Part shown: piece after piece, positions 33,443 to 42,591 of the stretch
Layout: each line of letters starts with the position of its first letter
Position numbering within the stretch: position 1 is the first letter of the stretch
Assembly (NCBI RefSeq): GCF_000382365.1
Contig: NZ_KB908226.1
Coordinates: 62,001 to 126,000, forward strand
Origin: Pannonibacter phragmitetus DSM 14782
GTDB taxonomy: Bacteria > Pseudomonadota > Alphaproteobacteria > Rhizobiales > Stappiaceae
DNA length: 64,000 nt
Reading direction: 5' to 3'
Program-made: the position numbers and the translations under genes
Notes under the pieces: model-generated
Told to the model about the DNA's origin: nothing
Databases searched by the model: none
Seen by the model: only the letters and a program-made list of their open reading frames with translations

Positions 33443-34534
33443 ATGCTGAAACGTCTCTTGACTGTAACCATCCTGCTGGCCGGCACCACGCTGGCAGCCC
33501 ATGCAGATGCCGTCTCCGACGCCATGGCGGACGTGCAGAAATACGCCGGCCAGAAGACCACCTGGGACGGCCCCACTTCCGGTCCCACGGCCGTGGAAGG
33601 CAAGAACATCGTGGTTCTGGCCGCCGACATGAAGAACGGCGGCGTCCTCGGCGTCACCAACGGCATCCAGGAAGCGGCCTTCATGATCGGCTGGAACGTC
33701 AACGTCCTGGACGGTGCGGGTTCCATCCAGAGCCGTGCCGCCGCCTTCGGCCAGGCCCTTGCCCTCAAGCCGGACGGCATCATCATCAACGGCTTTGACG
33801 CGGTGGAGCAGAAGGCTGCCCTTGATCAGGCCAAGGCTGCGGGCATCCCCATGGTCAGCTGGCACGCCAGCCCGGTCATTGGCCCGGATCCGGAGAACGG
33901 CATCTTCGCCAATGTCTCCACCGATGCCATGGAAGTGTCGGCGGCTGCGGCCAAGTGGGCCTTTGCCGATGCTGGCGGCAAGCCGGGCGTGGTGATCTTC
34001 ACCGATTCCACCTATGCCATCGCCATCGCCAAGGCCGACAAGATCAAGGAAACGATCGAAGGCCTCGGCGGCACCGTGCTCGAATATGTCGACACCCCGA
34101 TTGCCGACACATCCACCCGCATGCCGACGCTGACCACCGCGCTTCTGCAGAAGTACGGCGCAAGCTGGACCCATGCGCTGGCAATCAACGACATCTACTT
34201 CGACTTCATGGGCCCGAGCCTTGCCGCAGCCGGCATCCCCGGCGATGGCGCCCCGAAGTCTGTTGCGGCCGGTGACGGATCGGAAAGCGCCTACCAGCGC
34301 ATCCGCTCCAGCCAGTATCAGGCCGTGACTGTGGCCGAGCCCCTGAACCTGCAGGGCTGGCAGCTGGTGGACGAACTGAACCGCGCCATGAACGGCACCG
34401 AATGGTCCGGCTACACCTCGCCGCTGCATGTGGTGACGAAGGACAACATCTCCTTCGATGGCGGTGACAAGAACATCTTCGATCCGGGCAACGGCTACCG
34501 CGAGCAGTACGGCAAGATCTGGGGCAAGAAGTAA
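33443..34534 (+). CDS. Sugar ABC transporter substrate-binding protein (periplasmic binding protein type 1)
   Basis: A 363-residue exported protein with signal peptide MLKRLLTVTILLAGTTLAAH (cleavage near AHA-DA). The type-1 fold is seen in IVVLAADMKNGGVLGVTNGI, LKPDGIIINGFDAVEQKAAL and AGIPMVSWHASP. The ATG at 33443 follows GGGAGG; an ATG 11 codons earlier does not. It binds a sugar or sugar acid. The shared operator with the gluconate genes makes an aldonate or a related sugar the leading candidate, by inference. Confidence 0.88.
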   Translation: MLKRLLTVTILLAGTTLAAHADAVSDAMADVQKYAGQKTTWDGPTSGPTAVEGKNIVVLAADMKNGGVLGVTNGIQEAAFMIGWNVNVLDGAGSIQSRAAAFGQALALKPDGIIINGFDAVEQKAALDQAKAAGIPMVSWHASPVIGPDPENGIFANVSTDAMEVSAAAAKWAFADAGGKPGVVIFTDSTYAIAIAKADKIKETIEGLGGTVLEYVDTPIADTSTRMPTLTTALLQKYGASWTHALAINDIYFDFMGPSLAAAGIPGDGAPKSVAAGDGSESAYQRIRSSQYQAVTVAEPLNLQGWQLVDELNRAMNGTEWSGYTSPLHVVTKDNISFDGGDKNIFDPGNGYREQYGKIWGKK

Positions 34535-34566
34535 GCCTCTGAAGCCAAGCCGCTTCTGACATGATT

Positions 34567-34605
34567 GGCGCCGGTGGGGTTTGCTCCACCGGCGCCGTTG
34601 TTTTT
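34567..34605 (+). terminator. Rho-independent terminator of the CUT2 operon
   Basis: An 11-bp stem (GGCGCCGGTGG with CCACCGGCGCC), an 8-base loop and TTGTTTTT. Confidence 0.85.
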
Positions 34606-34648
34606 GCTGCGCACAAATTTTCATGGCTGACGCCTTGCGCTCCAAAAC

Positions 34649-34668
34649 CGTTATGTTATGTCGTAACG
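34649..34668. promoter_or_regulatory. Fur/Zur-like palindrome upstream of the NikA-type ABC operon
   Basis: CGTTATGTTATGTCGTAACG has seven-base arms (CGTTATG / CGTAACG) with one mismatch. It resembles the GTTATGTTATAACATAAC class of alphaproteobacterial Fur-family (Zur-type) boxes. It ends 26 bp before the binding-protein start. The assignment is by resemblance recalled from that family, not by search. Confidence 0.45.
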
Positions 34669-34694
34669 CAATTCGAACCCAAGTGAGGTCTGCG

Positions 34695-36215
34695 ATGCGT
34701 TACCGTTCCAACCTGAAGGCCTTCGCGCTGGCGATAGCCCTTTCCAGCACGCTGCTTTCAAGCTCCGCCTTTGCTGCCGATGACAGCATCGACGTGGCTG
34801 GCCCCTTCGAGATCAAGGGCGCAGACCCCTCACTTTCCGGGAACATCTTCCTGGCCATGGATGTGGCCGAGACGCTGGTGAACACGGATCAGGACGGGCG
34901 CCTGACGCCGGGCCTTGCGGCCAGCTGGGCCGTGGAAAGCGATGGCCTCGTCTGGCGTTTCAAGATGCAGGACGGCGCCCAGTTCCATGACGGCACCCCG
35001 GCGGATGCGGCAGCGGCGGCCAATGCGCTCAACATCGCCCGCGGCAAGCCGGGCCTCTTGCAGCGCGCGCCCATCGAAGCCATCGAGGCGGATGGCGCGG
35101 ACCTTGTGGTGAAGCTGAAGGAGCCCTTCGCCGCCCTTCCCGCATTTCTGGCCGAATACCGTTCGCAGATCCTTGCCCCGGCCTCCTATGGCGCCGATGG
35201 CATGGCAACCTCCGTCATTGGCTCGGGCGCCTACAAGATCACCCTGCTGCAGGCGCCGGGCAAGATGGAAGCAGACCGCTTCGACCAGTATTGGGGCGGC
35301 CCGGCCAAGATCGGCAAGGCCACCTATAACTCCGTCAGCCGCGCCGAGACCCGCGCACTGATGGCCGAAAGCGGTGATGCCGACTATGTGCTGAACCTTG
35401 ATCCGGCCTCCGTCGCCCGGCTGAAGGACAAGGAGGGGCTGGACGTGCGCTCCGTGCCGATCCCACGCTCGCTGCTGGTCAAGGTCAACTCGGCCAACCC
35501 GAAGCTCAACACCGTGGAAGCCCGCAAGGCGCTGAGCCTTGCCATCGACCGGGAAGGCCTCGCCATCGCTGTGCTGCGCTATCAGGCCGGCGCCACCCAG
35601 CTGTTCCCGCCGTCCGTTGGCGACTGGCACAATGCGGCCCTTGCCCCGCTCTCCTATGACCCGGAGGCCGCTGCCGCACTGCTGGCAGAGCTGGGCTGGA
35701 AGGCCGGTTCCGATGGCATTCTCGAAAAGGACGGTGAGCGCTTCACGCTGGAACTGCTGACCTATCCGGACCGGCCGGAGCTGCCGCTGGTGGCTGCCGT
35801 GCTGCAGCAGCAGCTGCAGGAAGTGGGCATCGAGCTGACGATCAACTCCACCAACTCCTCCGAAATTCCCGCCCGTCACAATGACGGCTCGCTGGAACTG
35901 GCGCTGCTGGCCCGTAACTTCGCGCTCGTGCCAAACCCGATCGGCACCCTGCTGCAGGATTATGCCCCCAATGGCGACTGGGGCGCGATGAACTGGCAGA
36001 ACACCGAGATCGCGGATCTGCTGAAGTCCATCGGCCGCAACGGCGGCAGCGCAGAGCAGTTCGCCACCGCAACCGCCATCCTGCAGGAAGAGCTGCCGGT
36101 GCTGCCCATCGCCTGGTATCAGCAGAACGCCGCCATCTCCGGCAAGCTGCAGGGCGCAATCCTTGATCCTTACGAGCGCAAGCTCGGCCTGAAGGATGCG
36201 AGCTGGAAGAACTGA
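34695..36215 (+). CDS. ABC transporter substrate-binding protein, NikA/peptide (SBP_bac_5) family
   Basis: A 506-residue periplasmic protein. Signal peptide MRYRSNLKAFALAIALSSTL ends at SAFAAD near residue 28. GLAASWAVESDGLVWRFKMQ and AQFHDGTPADAAAAANAL are the family blocks, and GSGAYKITLLQAPGKMEADR matches the GTGPY segment. NikA (nickel) and peptide- or metallophore-binding members share this layout, and I cannot separate them by eye. The ATG at 34695 follows GTGAGG; longer in-frame starts from 34581 run into the preceding terminator. It heads a four-gene operon. A metal-regulator-like box upstream favours a metal or metal-chelate ligand. Confidence 0.82.
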   Translation: MRYRSNLKAFALAIALSSTLLSSSAFAADDSIDVAGPFEIKGADPSLSGNIFLAMDVAETLVNTDQDGRLTPGLAASWAVESDGLVWRFKMQDGAQFHDGTPADAAAAANALNIARGKPGLLQRAPIEAIEADGADLVVKLKEPFAALPAFLAEYRSQILAPASYGADGMATSVIGSGAYKITLLQAPGKMEADRFDQYWGGPAKIGKATYNSVSRAETRALMAESGDADYVLNLDPASVARLKDKEGLDVRSVPIPRSLLVKVNSANPKLNTVEARKALSLAIDREGLAIAVLRYQAGATQLFPPSVGDWHNAALAPLSYDPEAAAALLAELGWKAGSDGILEKDGERFTLELLTYPDRPELPLVAAVLQQQLQEVGIELTINSTNSSEIPARHNDGSLELALLARNFALVPNPIGTLLQDYAPNGDWGAMNWQNTEIADLLKSIGRNGGSAEQFATATAILQEELPVLPIAWYQQNAAISGKLQGAILDPYERKLGLKDASWKN

Positions 36216-37183
36216 TGTCTTCTCCTTCCCTTGCAACGCGTGCAGGCCGCCTCTCCGGCGGCCTTGCCATGCGGGCTGCACAGGCGGTGCTGGTCGCACT
36301 GCTTGTCGGCATTCTCACCTTCCTGATGATGCAGAGCCTTCCTGGCGACATGGCTTACCGGATCGCTGCCGGACGCTATGGCTATGACATGGTGAGCGCC
36401 GCCGCCGCCGAGGCCGTGAGGCAGGAGCTGGGGCTGGATCGTGGCCCCGTCACCGCCTTCCTCATCTGGATGCGGGATCTGGCAACCTTCGATCTCGGCA
36501 AGTCGCTGATCTCCGGCGAGCCGGTGTGGCACGAAATCCGCCACCAGCTGGGCGCCAGCGTGCAGCTGGCTGGCGCAGCCATCGTGCTGTCCCTGTTCAT
36601 GGGCCCGCCGCTTGGCATTCTCGCCGGGCTGAAGCCGGGCGGGATGCTGGACCGGGTGCTGCTGACGGTTTCGGCCGGCATCCGCGCCCTGCCGCAGTTC
36701 CTGCTGGCGCTGGTGCTGATCCTGCTCTTTGCCGTGCAGCTCGGCTGGCTGCCCGCCGCAGGGCATGGCAAGCCGGTGCATTTCATCCTGCCTGCGGTCA
36801 CTCTCGCCCTCGGCCTTGCCGCCTTTTCCGCCCGTGTGACGCGGGACGTGATGGCAGGCGTTGCCAAAGCCCCCTTCTACCAGTTCTCCAGAACCAAGGG
36901 CCTCAGCGATGGCCAGATTCTGCTGCGCCACGGCCTGCGCAACATCGGCGCGCCGGTGCTTGCCTTCCTCGGCATGCAGTTCGTCACGCTGGTGGAAGGC
37001 GTCGTCATCGTGGAAAGCATCTTCGGCTGGCCCGGCATCGGCCATGCGCTGGTCCATGCCATCTTCGGCCGCGACATCCCGATGGTGCAGGGCACCGCGC
37101 TGGTGCTGGGCCTCGGCTTCGTGCTGCTCAACACGCTGCTGGACCTCGTCATCCAGCGCATCGATCCCCGGAGGGCCGCCTGA
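36215..37183 (+). CDS. ABC transporter permease (NikB/DppB-like)
   Basis: A 322-residue inner-membrane protein with about six TM segments. The EAA loop reads FYQFSRTKGLSDGQILLRHG and is followed by the LRNIGAPVLAFLG helix. The MMQSLPGDMAYRIAAGRYG segment after TM1 matches the periplasmic start of NikB/DppB subunits. Its ATG overlaps the binding-protein stop by one base (TGATG). The next permease overlaps it in the same way. Confidence 0.88.
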   Translation: MSSPSLATRAGRLSGGLAMRAAQAVLVALLVGILTFLMMQSLPGDMAYRIAAGRYGYDMVSAAAAEAVRQELGLDRGPVTAFLIWMRDLATFDLGKSLISGEPVWHEIRHQLGASVQLAGAAIVLSLFMGPPLGILAGLKPGGMLDRVLLTVSAGIRALPQFLLALVLILLFAVQLGWLPAAGHGKPVHFILPAVTLALGLAAFSARVTRDVMAGVAKAPFYQFSRTKGLSDGQILLRHGLRNIGAPVLAFLGMQFVTLVEGVVIVESIFGWPGIGHALVHAIFGRDIPMVQGTALVLGLGFVLLNTLLDLVIQRIDPRRAA

Positions 37184-37998
37184 TGGATATCTCCGCAATG
37201 CCGCAGCAGGGGCGCGGCTTCCGCCCCCTGCCCTTCTGGGCCGGGATCGTGCTTGTGGGCCTGCCCGTGCTTCTGGCCATCATCGCGCCGATGATCTCGC
37301 CGATGAGCCCGGTGCGCCAGAGCCTGAGGCTGGCGCTTGCTGCCCCCGACCTTGCTGCCCCCTTCGGCTATGATCATCTGGGCCGCTCGCTGATGGCCCG
37401 CCTTGGCGAAGCCCTGCGCCTGTCGCTGACGGTTTCGGCTGCAAGCGCCCTGAGCGCAGCGGCAATCGGACTTGGGCTCGGCGTCACCGCCAGCCGCATG
37501 GGCGGCATGACCGACCGCATCCTGACCCTGCTGGCAGACTCCCTCATGGCCATTCCCGGCCTGCTGATCGTGCTGATGATCGGCGTGATCGTGCCGTGGA
37601 AGCCGCTGGCCTTCTGGCTCGGCCTGACGCTGGTGCTGTGGATCGAGTTCTTCCGCCTCGCCCGCGCGGCCTCAAGGCCCATCTTCGCTTCTCCGGCGGT
37701 TCAGGCGTCTGGCCTTCTCGGCTTCGGCAAGGCCTATGTCTTCCGCCGTCATGTCTGGCCGGAACTCGCTCCGGTGATGCTGACCTCCACCGCCTTCGGC
37801 ATGGCCACCTGCATCATGACCATTGCCGCTCTCGGCTTCGTCAGCGCCGGCGTGCGCCCGCCTACCCCGGAACTCGGCCAAATGATGGTGGAGCTGATGC
37901 CCTATTGGCGCGAAGCGCCCTGGGCGCTGCTGCAGCCGGTCGCCGCCATCTTCAGCCTCATCCTTGGCCTCAACCTGATCGCAGGCTCGCGCGCATGA
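37183..37998 (+). CDS. ABC transporter permease (NikC/DppC-like)
   Basis: A 271-residue inner-membrane protein. FGYDHLGRSLMARLGEALRL is the DppC/NikC signature before the transport domain, and VQASGLLGFGKAYVFRRHVW is the EAA loop. ATG 37183 sits in a TGATG overlap with the upstream permease; the stop overlaps the ATPase start (ATGA). Open frame upstream of 37183 is the out-of-frame shadow of the first permease. Confidence 0.88.
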   Translation: MDISAMPQQGRGFRPLPFWAGIVLVGLPVLLAIIAPMISPMSPVRQSLRLALAAPDLAAPFGYDHLGRSLMARLGEALRLSLTVSAASALSAAAIGLGLGVTASRMGGMTDRILTLLADSLMAIPGLLIVLMIGVIVPWKPLAFWLGLTLVLWIEFFRLARAASRPIFASPAVQASGLLGFGKAYVFRRHVWPELAPVMLTSTAFGMATCIMTIAALGFVSAGVRPPTPELGQMMVELMPYWREAPWALLQPVAAIFSLILGLNLIAGSRA

Positions 37999-39392
37999 CA
38001 CATTCCGTTTCCATCCGAAATATGAGTGTCCTGGCGGGCAAGGACGTGCTCGTGCAGCCCGTGTCGCTGGAGCTGCAACCCGGACGGCCGCTGACGATCC
38101 TTGGCGAAACCGGCTCGGGCAAGAGCCTGCTGCTGCAGGCCGTGCTCGGCACCCTGCCGGAGGGCCTCACCGCCACGGGCGAAGTCGTGTTCGAGGGCCA
38201 GCGCTTTGCCGCAGGCGATGCCGATGCCATCCGCCCCCTGTGGGGCCGGCTTCTCGCCATCCTGCCGCAGGAGCCGTGGCTTGCACTCGACCCGCTGATG
38301 CGCGGGGCTGAGCAGATCCGCGAGACCCATGCGCTGGTGGGCGGCGCTGCCGATGCCTCTGCGCTGACAGACAAGGATCTCACCAGCCTCGGTCTAGCCG
38401 GGTCCGGCGCAAAACGTCCCTATGAATTATCAGGCGGCATGGCACAGCGGCTGGCCTTTGCGGTCGCCCGTGCAGGCGGCGGACGGCTGATCTTTGCCGA
38501 TGAGCCGACCAAGGGGCTGGACGCCGCACGCCGCGATGACGTGGCCCGCATGCTGCTGGAAGGCCTTGGCACAGATGGCGCGCTGCTGACCATCACCCAT
38601 GATCTGGAACTGGCCCGCCAGCTGGGCGGCGACTTCATGATCATGAAGGAAGGCCAGATCACCGATCAGGGCAAGACGAAAGACCTGCTGTCTCCCGAAA
38701 GACCGGCCTATACGCGGACACTGGCCCAGAGCGACCCGCTGCACTGGCCCAAACGCGCCTCCACCCGCAAGGACGCAACGGCTGTCCTGACCGCCGAAGG
38801 CGTAGCCGCCTCGCGCGGCGGGCGGCGGCTGTTCTCGGGTGTCAGCCTGACGGTTCACCCCGGCGAAATCACCGGCATCACCGGCCCCTCCGGCTGCGGC
38901 AAGTCCACGCTGGGGGATATTCTCATCGGCCTGATGAGGCCGGATGAAGGCAGGATAGAGCGCAAGACAGCATCAGGACGCCCGCTCTACCAGAAGCTCT
39001 ACCAGGACCCGCCCGCCAGCTTCCCGCGCCATTCCACAATGCAGCAGCTGGTGGAGGACCTGACCCGCCTGCACAAGCTCGACCGCAGCCGCGTTGCCCC
39101 CCTCATGAAGCAGCTGGGCCTCGCAGACCGCCTGCTGACCCGGCGTGCTGACGAGATTTCCGGCGGCGAGTTGCAGCGCTTTTCCATGCTGCGGGCGCTG
39201 CTGCTGGACCCTGTCCTGCTCTTTGCCGACGAGCCCACCTCCCGCCTCGACCCCATCACCCAGAAGGATACCATCACCCTGCTGACGGACATCGTCGCCA
39301 AACAGGGCCTGGCGCTGATCCTGGTCAGCCATGACGAGAATCTGGTGAAGGCCATCGCGGACAGAACGGTGCAGCTGTCCGCCGCAGAGTGA
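37995..39392 (+). CDS. ABC transporter ATP-binding protein with two fused nucleotide-binding domains (NikD-NikE type)
   Basis: A 465-residue ATPase. First domain: GETGSGKS, LSGGMAQR and FADEPTKGLD. Second domain: GPSGCGKST, ISGGELQR and FADEPTSRLD. It is about 90 residues shorter than the fused ATPase at 11929, because the oligopeptide-type C-terminal extensions are nearly absent, as in compact NikD/NikE. One fused protein replaces the usual pair. It ends the operon, with a strong terminator 25 bp later. Confidence 0.87.
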   Translation: MTHSVSIRNMSVLAGKDVLVQPVSLELQPGRPLTILGETGSGKSLLLQAVLGTLPEGLTATGEVVFEGQRFAAGDADAIRPLWGRLLAILPQEPWLALDPLMRGAEQIRETHALVGGAADASALTDKDLTSLGLAGSGAKRPYELSGGMAQRLAFAVARAGGGRLIFADEPTKGLDAARRDDVARMLLEGLGTDGALLTITHDLELARQLGGDFMIMKEGQITDQGKTKDLLSPERPAYTRTLAQSDPLHWPKRASTRKDATAVLTAEGVAASRGGRRLFSGVSLTVHPGEITGITGPSGCGKSTLGDILIGLMRPDEGRIERKTASGRPLYQKLYQDPPASFPRHSTMQQLVEDLTRLHKLDRSRVAPLMKQLGLADRLLTRRADEISGGELQRFSMLRALLLDPVLLFADEPTSRLDPITQKDTITLLTDIVAKQGLALILVSHDENLVKAIADRTVQLSAAE

Positions 39393-39416
39393 AAGAAAAC
39401 CCAGACAAAAAACGAG

Positions 39417-39445
39417 AGGGACGCTCATCCGGGCGTCCCTTTTTT
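39417..39445 (+). terminator. Rho-independent terminator of the NikA-type operon
   Basis: Stem AGGGACGC (39417-39424) with GCGTCCCT (39433-39440) and a run of six T. Confidence 0.85.
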
Positions 39446-39483
39446 ACTGTCAAAAATGCGTAAGAAAGCATTGTTTGCTCCGC

Positions 39484-39495
39484 TTTGCGCGCAAA
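39484..39495. promoter_or_regulatory. Palindrome TTTGCGCGCAAA upstream of the AGCS symporter gene
   Basis: A perfect 12-bp palindrome 117 bp before the symporter start, followed by a further AGCGCAAAAC half-copy. It may be an operator for the symporter-aspartase unit; no regulator is assigned. Confidence 0.35.
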
Positions 39496-39611
39496 TAGCG
39501 CAAAACAGCGCCACTCCGCAGCGAAGTGCGGAATCCTTAAGCAGCAACACTCTCTCTAAAATAGTGGGGATGAATAGCGGCCAATTCAAGGCCGGTGGTT
39601 AGGAGGAAACC

Positions 39612-41042
39612 ATGGAGTACATTCAGTCGTTCTTCGGCTTGGTTGACAGTTTGACCTGGGGATGGGCGCTTATCCCGATCCTCGTCGTGTTCGGTGTTTT
39701 CATCACCATCATGTCGGGCTTCGTGCAGTTCGAGTTTTTCGGGCGCATGTTCCGCGTGCTCGGTTCCAATGCCAACAACTCCGATCCCAACACCATCTCC
39801 GCCCGTGAGGCGCTGCTTGTCTCCGTCGGCGGGCGCGTCGGCGGCGGCAACATTGCCGGTGTGGCCGTGGCCATCACCCTTGGCGGGCCGGGCGCCGTGT
39901 TCTGGATGTGGGCCATTGCGCTCTGCGGTATGGCGACCAGCCTGATCGAGTGCACCCTTGCCCAGCTCTACAAGAGCAAGGAGAGCGACGGCAGCTTCCG
40001 GGGCGGCCCGGCCGACTACATCCGCCGCGGCCTTGGCCAGCGCTACAACTGGCTTGCCATCGTTTATGGCATCTGCCTGCTGGCCTCCTTCGGTTTCGGC
40101 TTCAACGCCTTCCAGGGCAACACCATGGCCGGTGCCGTGCAGGACTCCCTCGGCATCGACCGCATGTATTCGGCCATTGCCATCGTGGCTGTCACCGCTT
40201 TGGTGATCTTTGGCGGCATCAAGCGCATTGCCAAGGCGGCTGATGTTGTGGTTCCGGTCATGGCGCTTGGCTACATCGCCTTGGCGCTGATCGTCATCGC
40301 CCTCAACATCACCGAAGTGCCGGACATGCTGATGCGCATCATCCGCTCGGCCTTTGGCTTTGAGGAAGTGGTTGCCGGCGGCATGGGTGCGGCGATCGCA
40401 CAGGGCCTGCGCCGCGGCCTGTTCTCCAACGAAGCCGGTCTCGGCTCGGCGCCCAACGTTGCAGCCACCGCGCTTGTCCGCCACCCGGTCAGCCAGGGCA
40501 TCACCCAGTCGCTGTCGGTGTTCATCGACACCATCCTGATCTGCACCTGCACGGCGCTGATCATCCTGCTGGGCGATGTCTACGTGCCGGGCGCACAGGG
40601 CATCGACGGTGTGGTTCTGACGCAGCAGTCGCTGGTCAGCCATGTGGGTGAATGGTCCAAGTATGCCCTCACTGCAGCCATCCTGCTCTTTGCCTTCTCG
40701 TCGATCATCTACAACTACTACCTCGGCGAGAACGCATTGGCCGTCGTCACCCGCTCCAAGCCGGCCGTCTTCGTGCTGCGCCTGCTGATCCTCGGTGTGG
40801 TGTTCCTCGGCGCCGTCGCTCCGCAGGCAACCTCGGTGTTCTTCTTCTCCGATCCGATGATGGGCCTGCTGGCGCTGGTCAACCTGATCGCCATCATCAT
40901 GCTGTTCCCGATCGCCATGCGGGTTGTCGATGACTACCGGACACAGCTGAAGGCAGGCGTTGCCCGCCCGATCCTCGATCCGGCCAAGTTCAACGACCTC
41001 GACCTTGACCGCAAGGCCTGGGACCCGGGCATCTGGAAGTAA
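39612..41042 (+). CDS. Alanine/glycine:cation symporter (AGCS family)
   Basis: A 476-residue inner-membrane carrier with about 11 TM helices. GRVGGGNIAGVAVAITLGGP is the sodium/substrate site of the AGCS family, and GLRRGLFSNEAGLGSAPNVA is its second signature. It imports alanine, glycine or a similar small amino acid with Na+ or H+. The ATG follows GGAGGAAACC. It precedes aspartase by 73 bp in the same direction, so the pair probably supplies and degrades small amino acids; whether it carries aspartate or asparagine is unknown. Confidence 0.92.
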   Translation: MEYIQSFFGLVDSLTWGWALIPILVVFGVFITIMSGFVQFEFFGRMFRVLGSNANNSDPNTISAREALLVSVGGRVGGGNIAGVAVAITLGGPGAVFWMWAIALCGMATSLIECTLAQLYKSKESDGSFRGGPADYIRRGLGQRYNWLAIVYGICLLASFGFGFNAFQGNTMAGAVQDSLGIDRMYSAIAIVAVTALVIFGGIKRIAKAADVVVPVMALGYIALALIVIALNITEVPDMLMRIIRSAFGFEEVVAGGMGAAIAQGLRRGLFSNEAGLGSAPNVAATALVRHPVSQGITQSLSVFIDTILICTCTALIILLGDVYVPGAQGIDGVVLTQQSLVSHVGEWSKYALTAAILLFAFSSIIYNYYLGENALAVVTRSKPAVFVLRLLILGVVFLGAVAPQATSVFFFSDPMMGLLALVNLIAIIMLFPIAMRVVDDYRTQLKAGVARPILDPAKFNDLDLDRKAWDPGIWK

Positions 41043-41115
41043 TCCGGACAGAAGCCTCATGGGCCGCCAACTGGCGGCCCATTTCACATCCCTGACATTG
41101 TTGTGAGAGAGAGCG

Positions 41116-42489
41116 ATGCAACAGCAGATGCGCATCGAAGAAGACAGTCTTGGCCGCATGTCCCTGCCGGCAGACTGTGTGTGGGGCATTCATACCGCCC
41201 GCGCCATCGAGAACTTCCCGATTTCCGGCATTCCGCTCAGTGCCTTCCCGGAGTTTGTCCGGGCGCTGGCCTGGGTGAAGAAGGCCGCCGCTGCCGCCAA
41301 CCTTGCCCTCGGCGTGCTGCCACAGGCAAAGCATGACGTGATCGCCTCCGTCTGCGACGAGATCATCGCAGGCCACCATCACGAGCATTTCCGGGTGGAC
41401 ATGATCCAGGGCGGGGCCGGCACCTCGACCAACATGAACACCAACGAGGTGATCGCCAATCTTGGCCTCATCCGTATGGGTTACCGGCCGGGCGACTATG
41501 CCCAGCTGCACCCCAATGACGACGTAAACAGGTCTCAGTCCACCAACGATGTCTACCCGACCGCCCTGCGCCTTGCCATCGTCAGCCAGTGCGACGCGTT
41601 CCGCGAGGCGCAGACCCGGCTTGCAGGCGCCTTTGCAGAGCGCGCCGGAGCCTTCGCCAATGTGCGCAAGATCGGACGCACCCAGCTTCAGGATGCGGTG
41701 CCGATGACACTCGGCATGGAGTTCGCCGGCTTTGCCGCGACCATCCGCGAGGACATCGACATCATCGGCCGCCTGTCGGAGCTGCTGCTGGAGGTGAACC
41801 TTGGCGGCACCGCCATCGGCACCCGCGTCAACACGCCGGACGGCTATGCCGAACGGGCGGTGGAGGAACTGTCAGCCGTCTGCGGCATGAAGGTGAAGCT
41901 CGCGACCGACCTCGTGGAAGCTTCCTCCGACGCCGGTGCCTATGTCACCTTCTCCGGCGTGCTGAAGCGCATTGCGGTGAAGCTGTCCAAGATCTGCAAC
42001 GACCTGCGGCTTCTGTCCTCCGGTCCGCGCTCCGGCTTCAACGAGATCCGCCTGCCGCCGATGCAGGCCGGCAGTTCGATCATGCCGGGCAAGATCAATC
42101 CGGTGATCCCGGAAGTGGTCAACCAGGTGGCCTTCCAGGTGATCGGCAACGACCTGACCGTCACCATGGCCGCCGAGGCCGGGCAGCTGCAGCTCAACGC
42201 CTTCGAGCCGGTGATCATTCTCAACGTGCTCCAGTCCATGCGCATCCTCATGCAGGCCATGGACACGCTGAACGAGCGCTGCGTCAGCGGCATCGAGGCC
42301 AACGTGGCCCAGTGCGAAGGCATGCTGGAAAACTCGCTGGTGCTGGCCACCATGCTGGTGCCGCATATCGGCTACGCCAAGGCCGCCAAGGTGGCCAAGA
42401 CCGCACTCTCCGAAAACGCCAGCGTCACCGAAACCGCCGTCAAGCTTGGCTTTGGCACGGCGGAGGAAATCACTGCCATGCTGCAGTGA
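41116..42489 (+). CDS. aspA: Aspartate ammonia-lyase (aspartase)
   Basis: A 457-residue member of the fumarase/aspartase superfamily. GAGTSTNMNTNEVIANLGL and HPNDDVNRSQSTNDVYPTA are substrate-binding blocks. GSSIMPGKINPVIPEVVNQV (from about residue 319) is the catalytic-serine loop; INPVIPE with VNQV distinguishes aspartase from fumarase. It splits L-aspartate to fumarate and ammonia. Asparaginase and an Asp/Glu racemase on the other side of the 42.6-46.7 kb island complete an Asn/Asp-using set. Confidence 0.9.
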   Translation: MQQQMRIEEDSLGRMSLPADCVWGIHTARAIENFPISGIPLSAFPEFVRALAWVKKAAAAANLALGVLPQAKHDVIASVCDEIIAGHHHEHFRVDMIQGGAGTSTNMNTNEVIANLGLIRMGYRPGDYAQLHPNDDVNRSQSTNDVYPTALRLAIVSQCDAFREAQTRLAGAFAERAGAFANVRKIGRTQLQDAVPMTLGMEFAGFAATIREDIDIIGRLSELLLEVNLGGTAIGTRVNTPDGYAERAVEELSAVCGMKVKLATDLVEASSDAGAYVTFSGVLKRIAVKLSKICNDLRLLSSGPRSGFNEIRLPPMQAGSSIMPGKINPVIPEVVNQVAFQVIGNDLTVTMAAEAGQLQLNAFEPVIILNVLQSMRILMQAMDTLNERCVSGIEANVAQCEGMLENSLVLATMLVPHIGYAKAAKVAKTALSENASVTETAVKLGFGTAEEITAMLQ

Positions 42490-42553
42490 TACGGCAAGGG
42501 GCGGTCCAAGCCCACCCAGCGCCGCCCCTTGCCACCTTCGGGAGACATACAAA

Positions 42554-42589
42554 ACCCGCCGCCCGATCTGGAGCGGCGGGTGTTTTTTT
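42554..42589 (+). terminator. Rho-independent terminator of aspA (may serve both strands)
   Basis: A 9-bp stem ACCCGCCGC / GCGGCGGGT with a TGTTTTTTT tail. On the minus strand its loop-stem is preceded by an A-run complement, so it could also stop transcription of the converging 42592 gene. Confidence 0.88.
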
Positions 42590-42591
42590 AA

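Noticed and set aside
32597-34645. A 682-residue minus-strand open frame opposite the CUT2 permease and binding protein
   Set aside because: Antisense shadow with Asp/His/Gly-rich composition; it also runs through the operon terminator.
39537-41189. A 550-residue minus-strand open frame opposite the alanine symporter
   Set aside because: Antisense to an AGCS protein with both family signatures; the composition (His, Asp, Gln, Gly) is typical of antisense translation.
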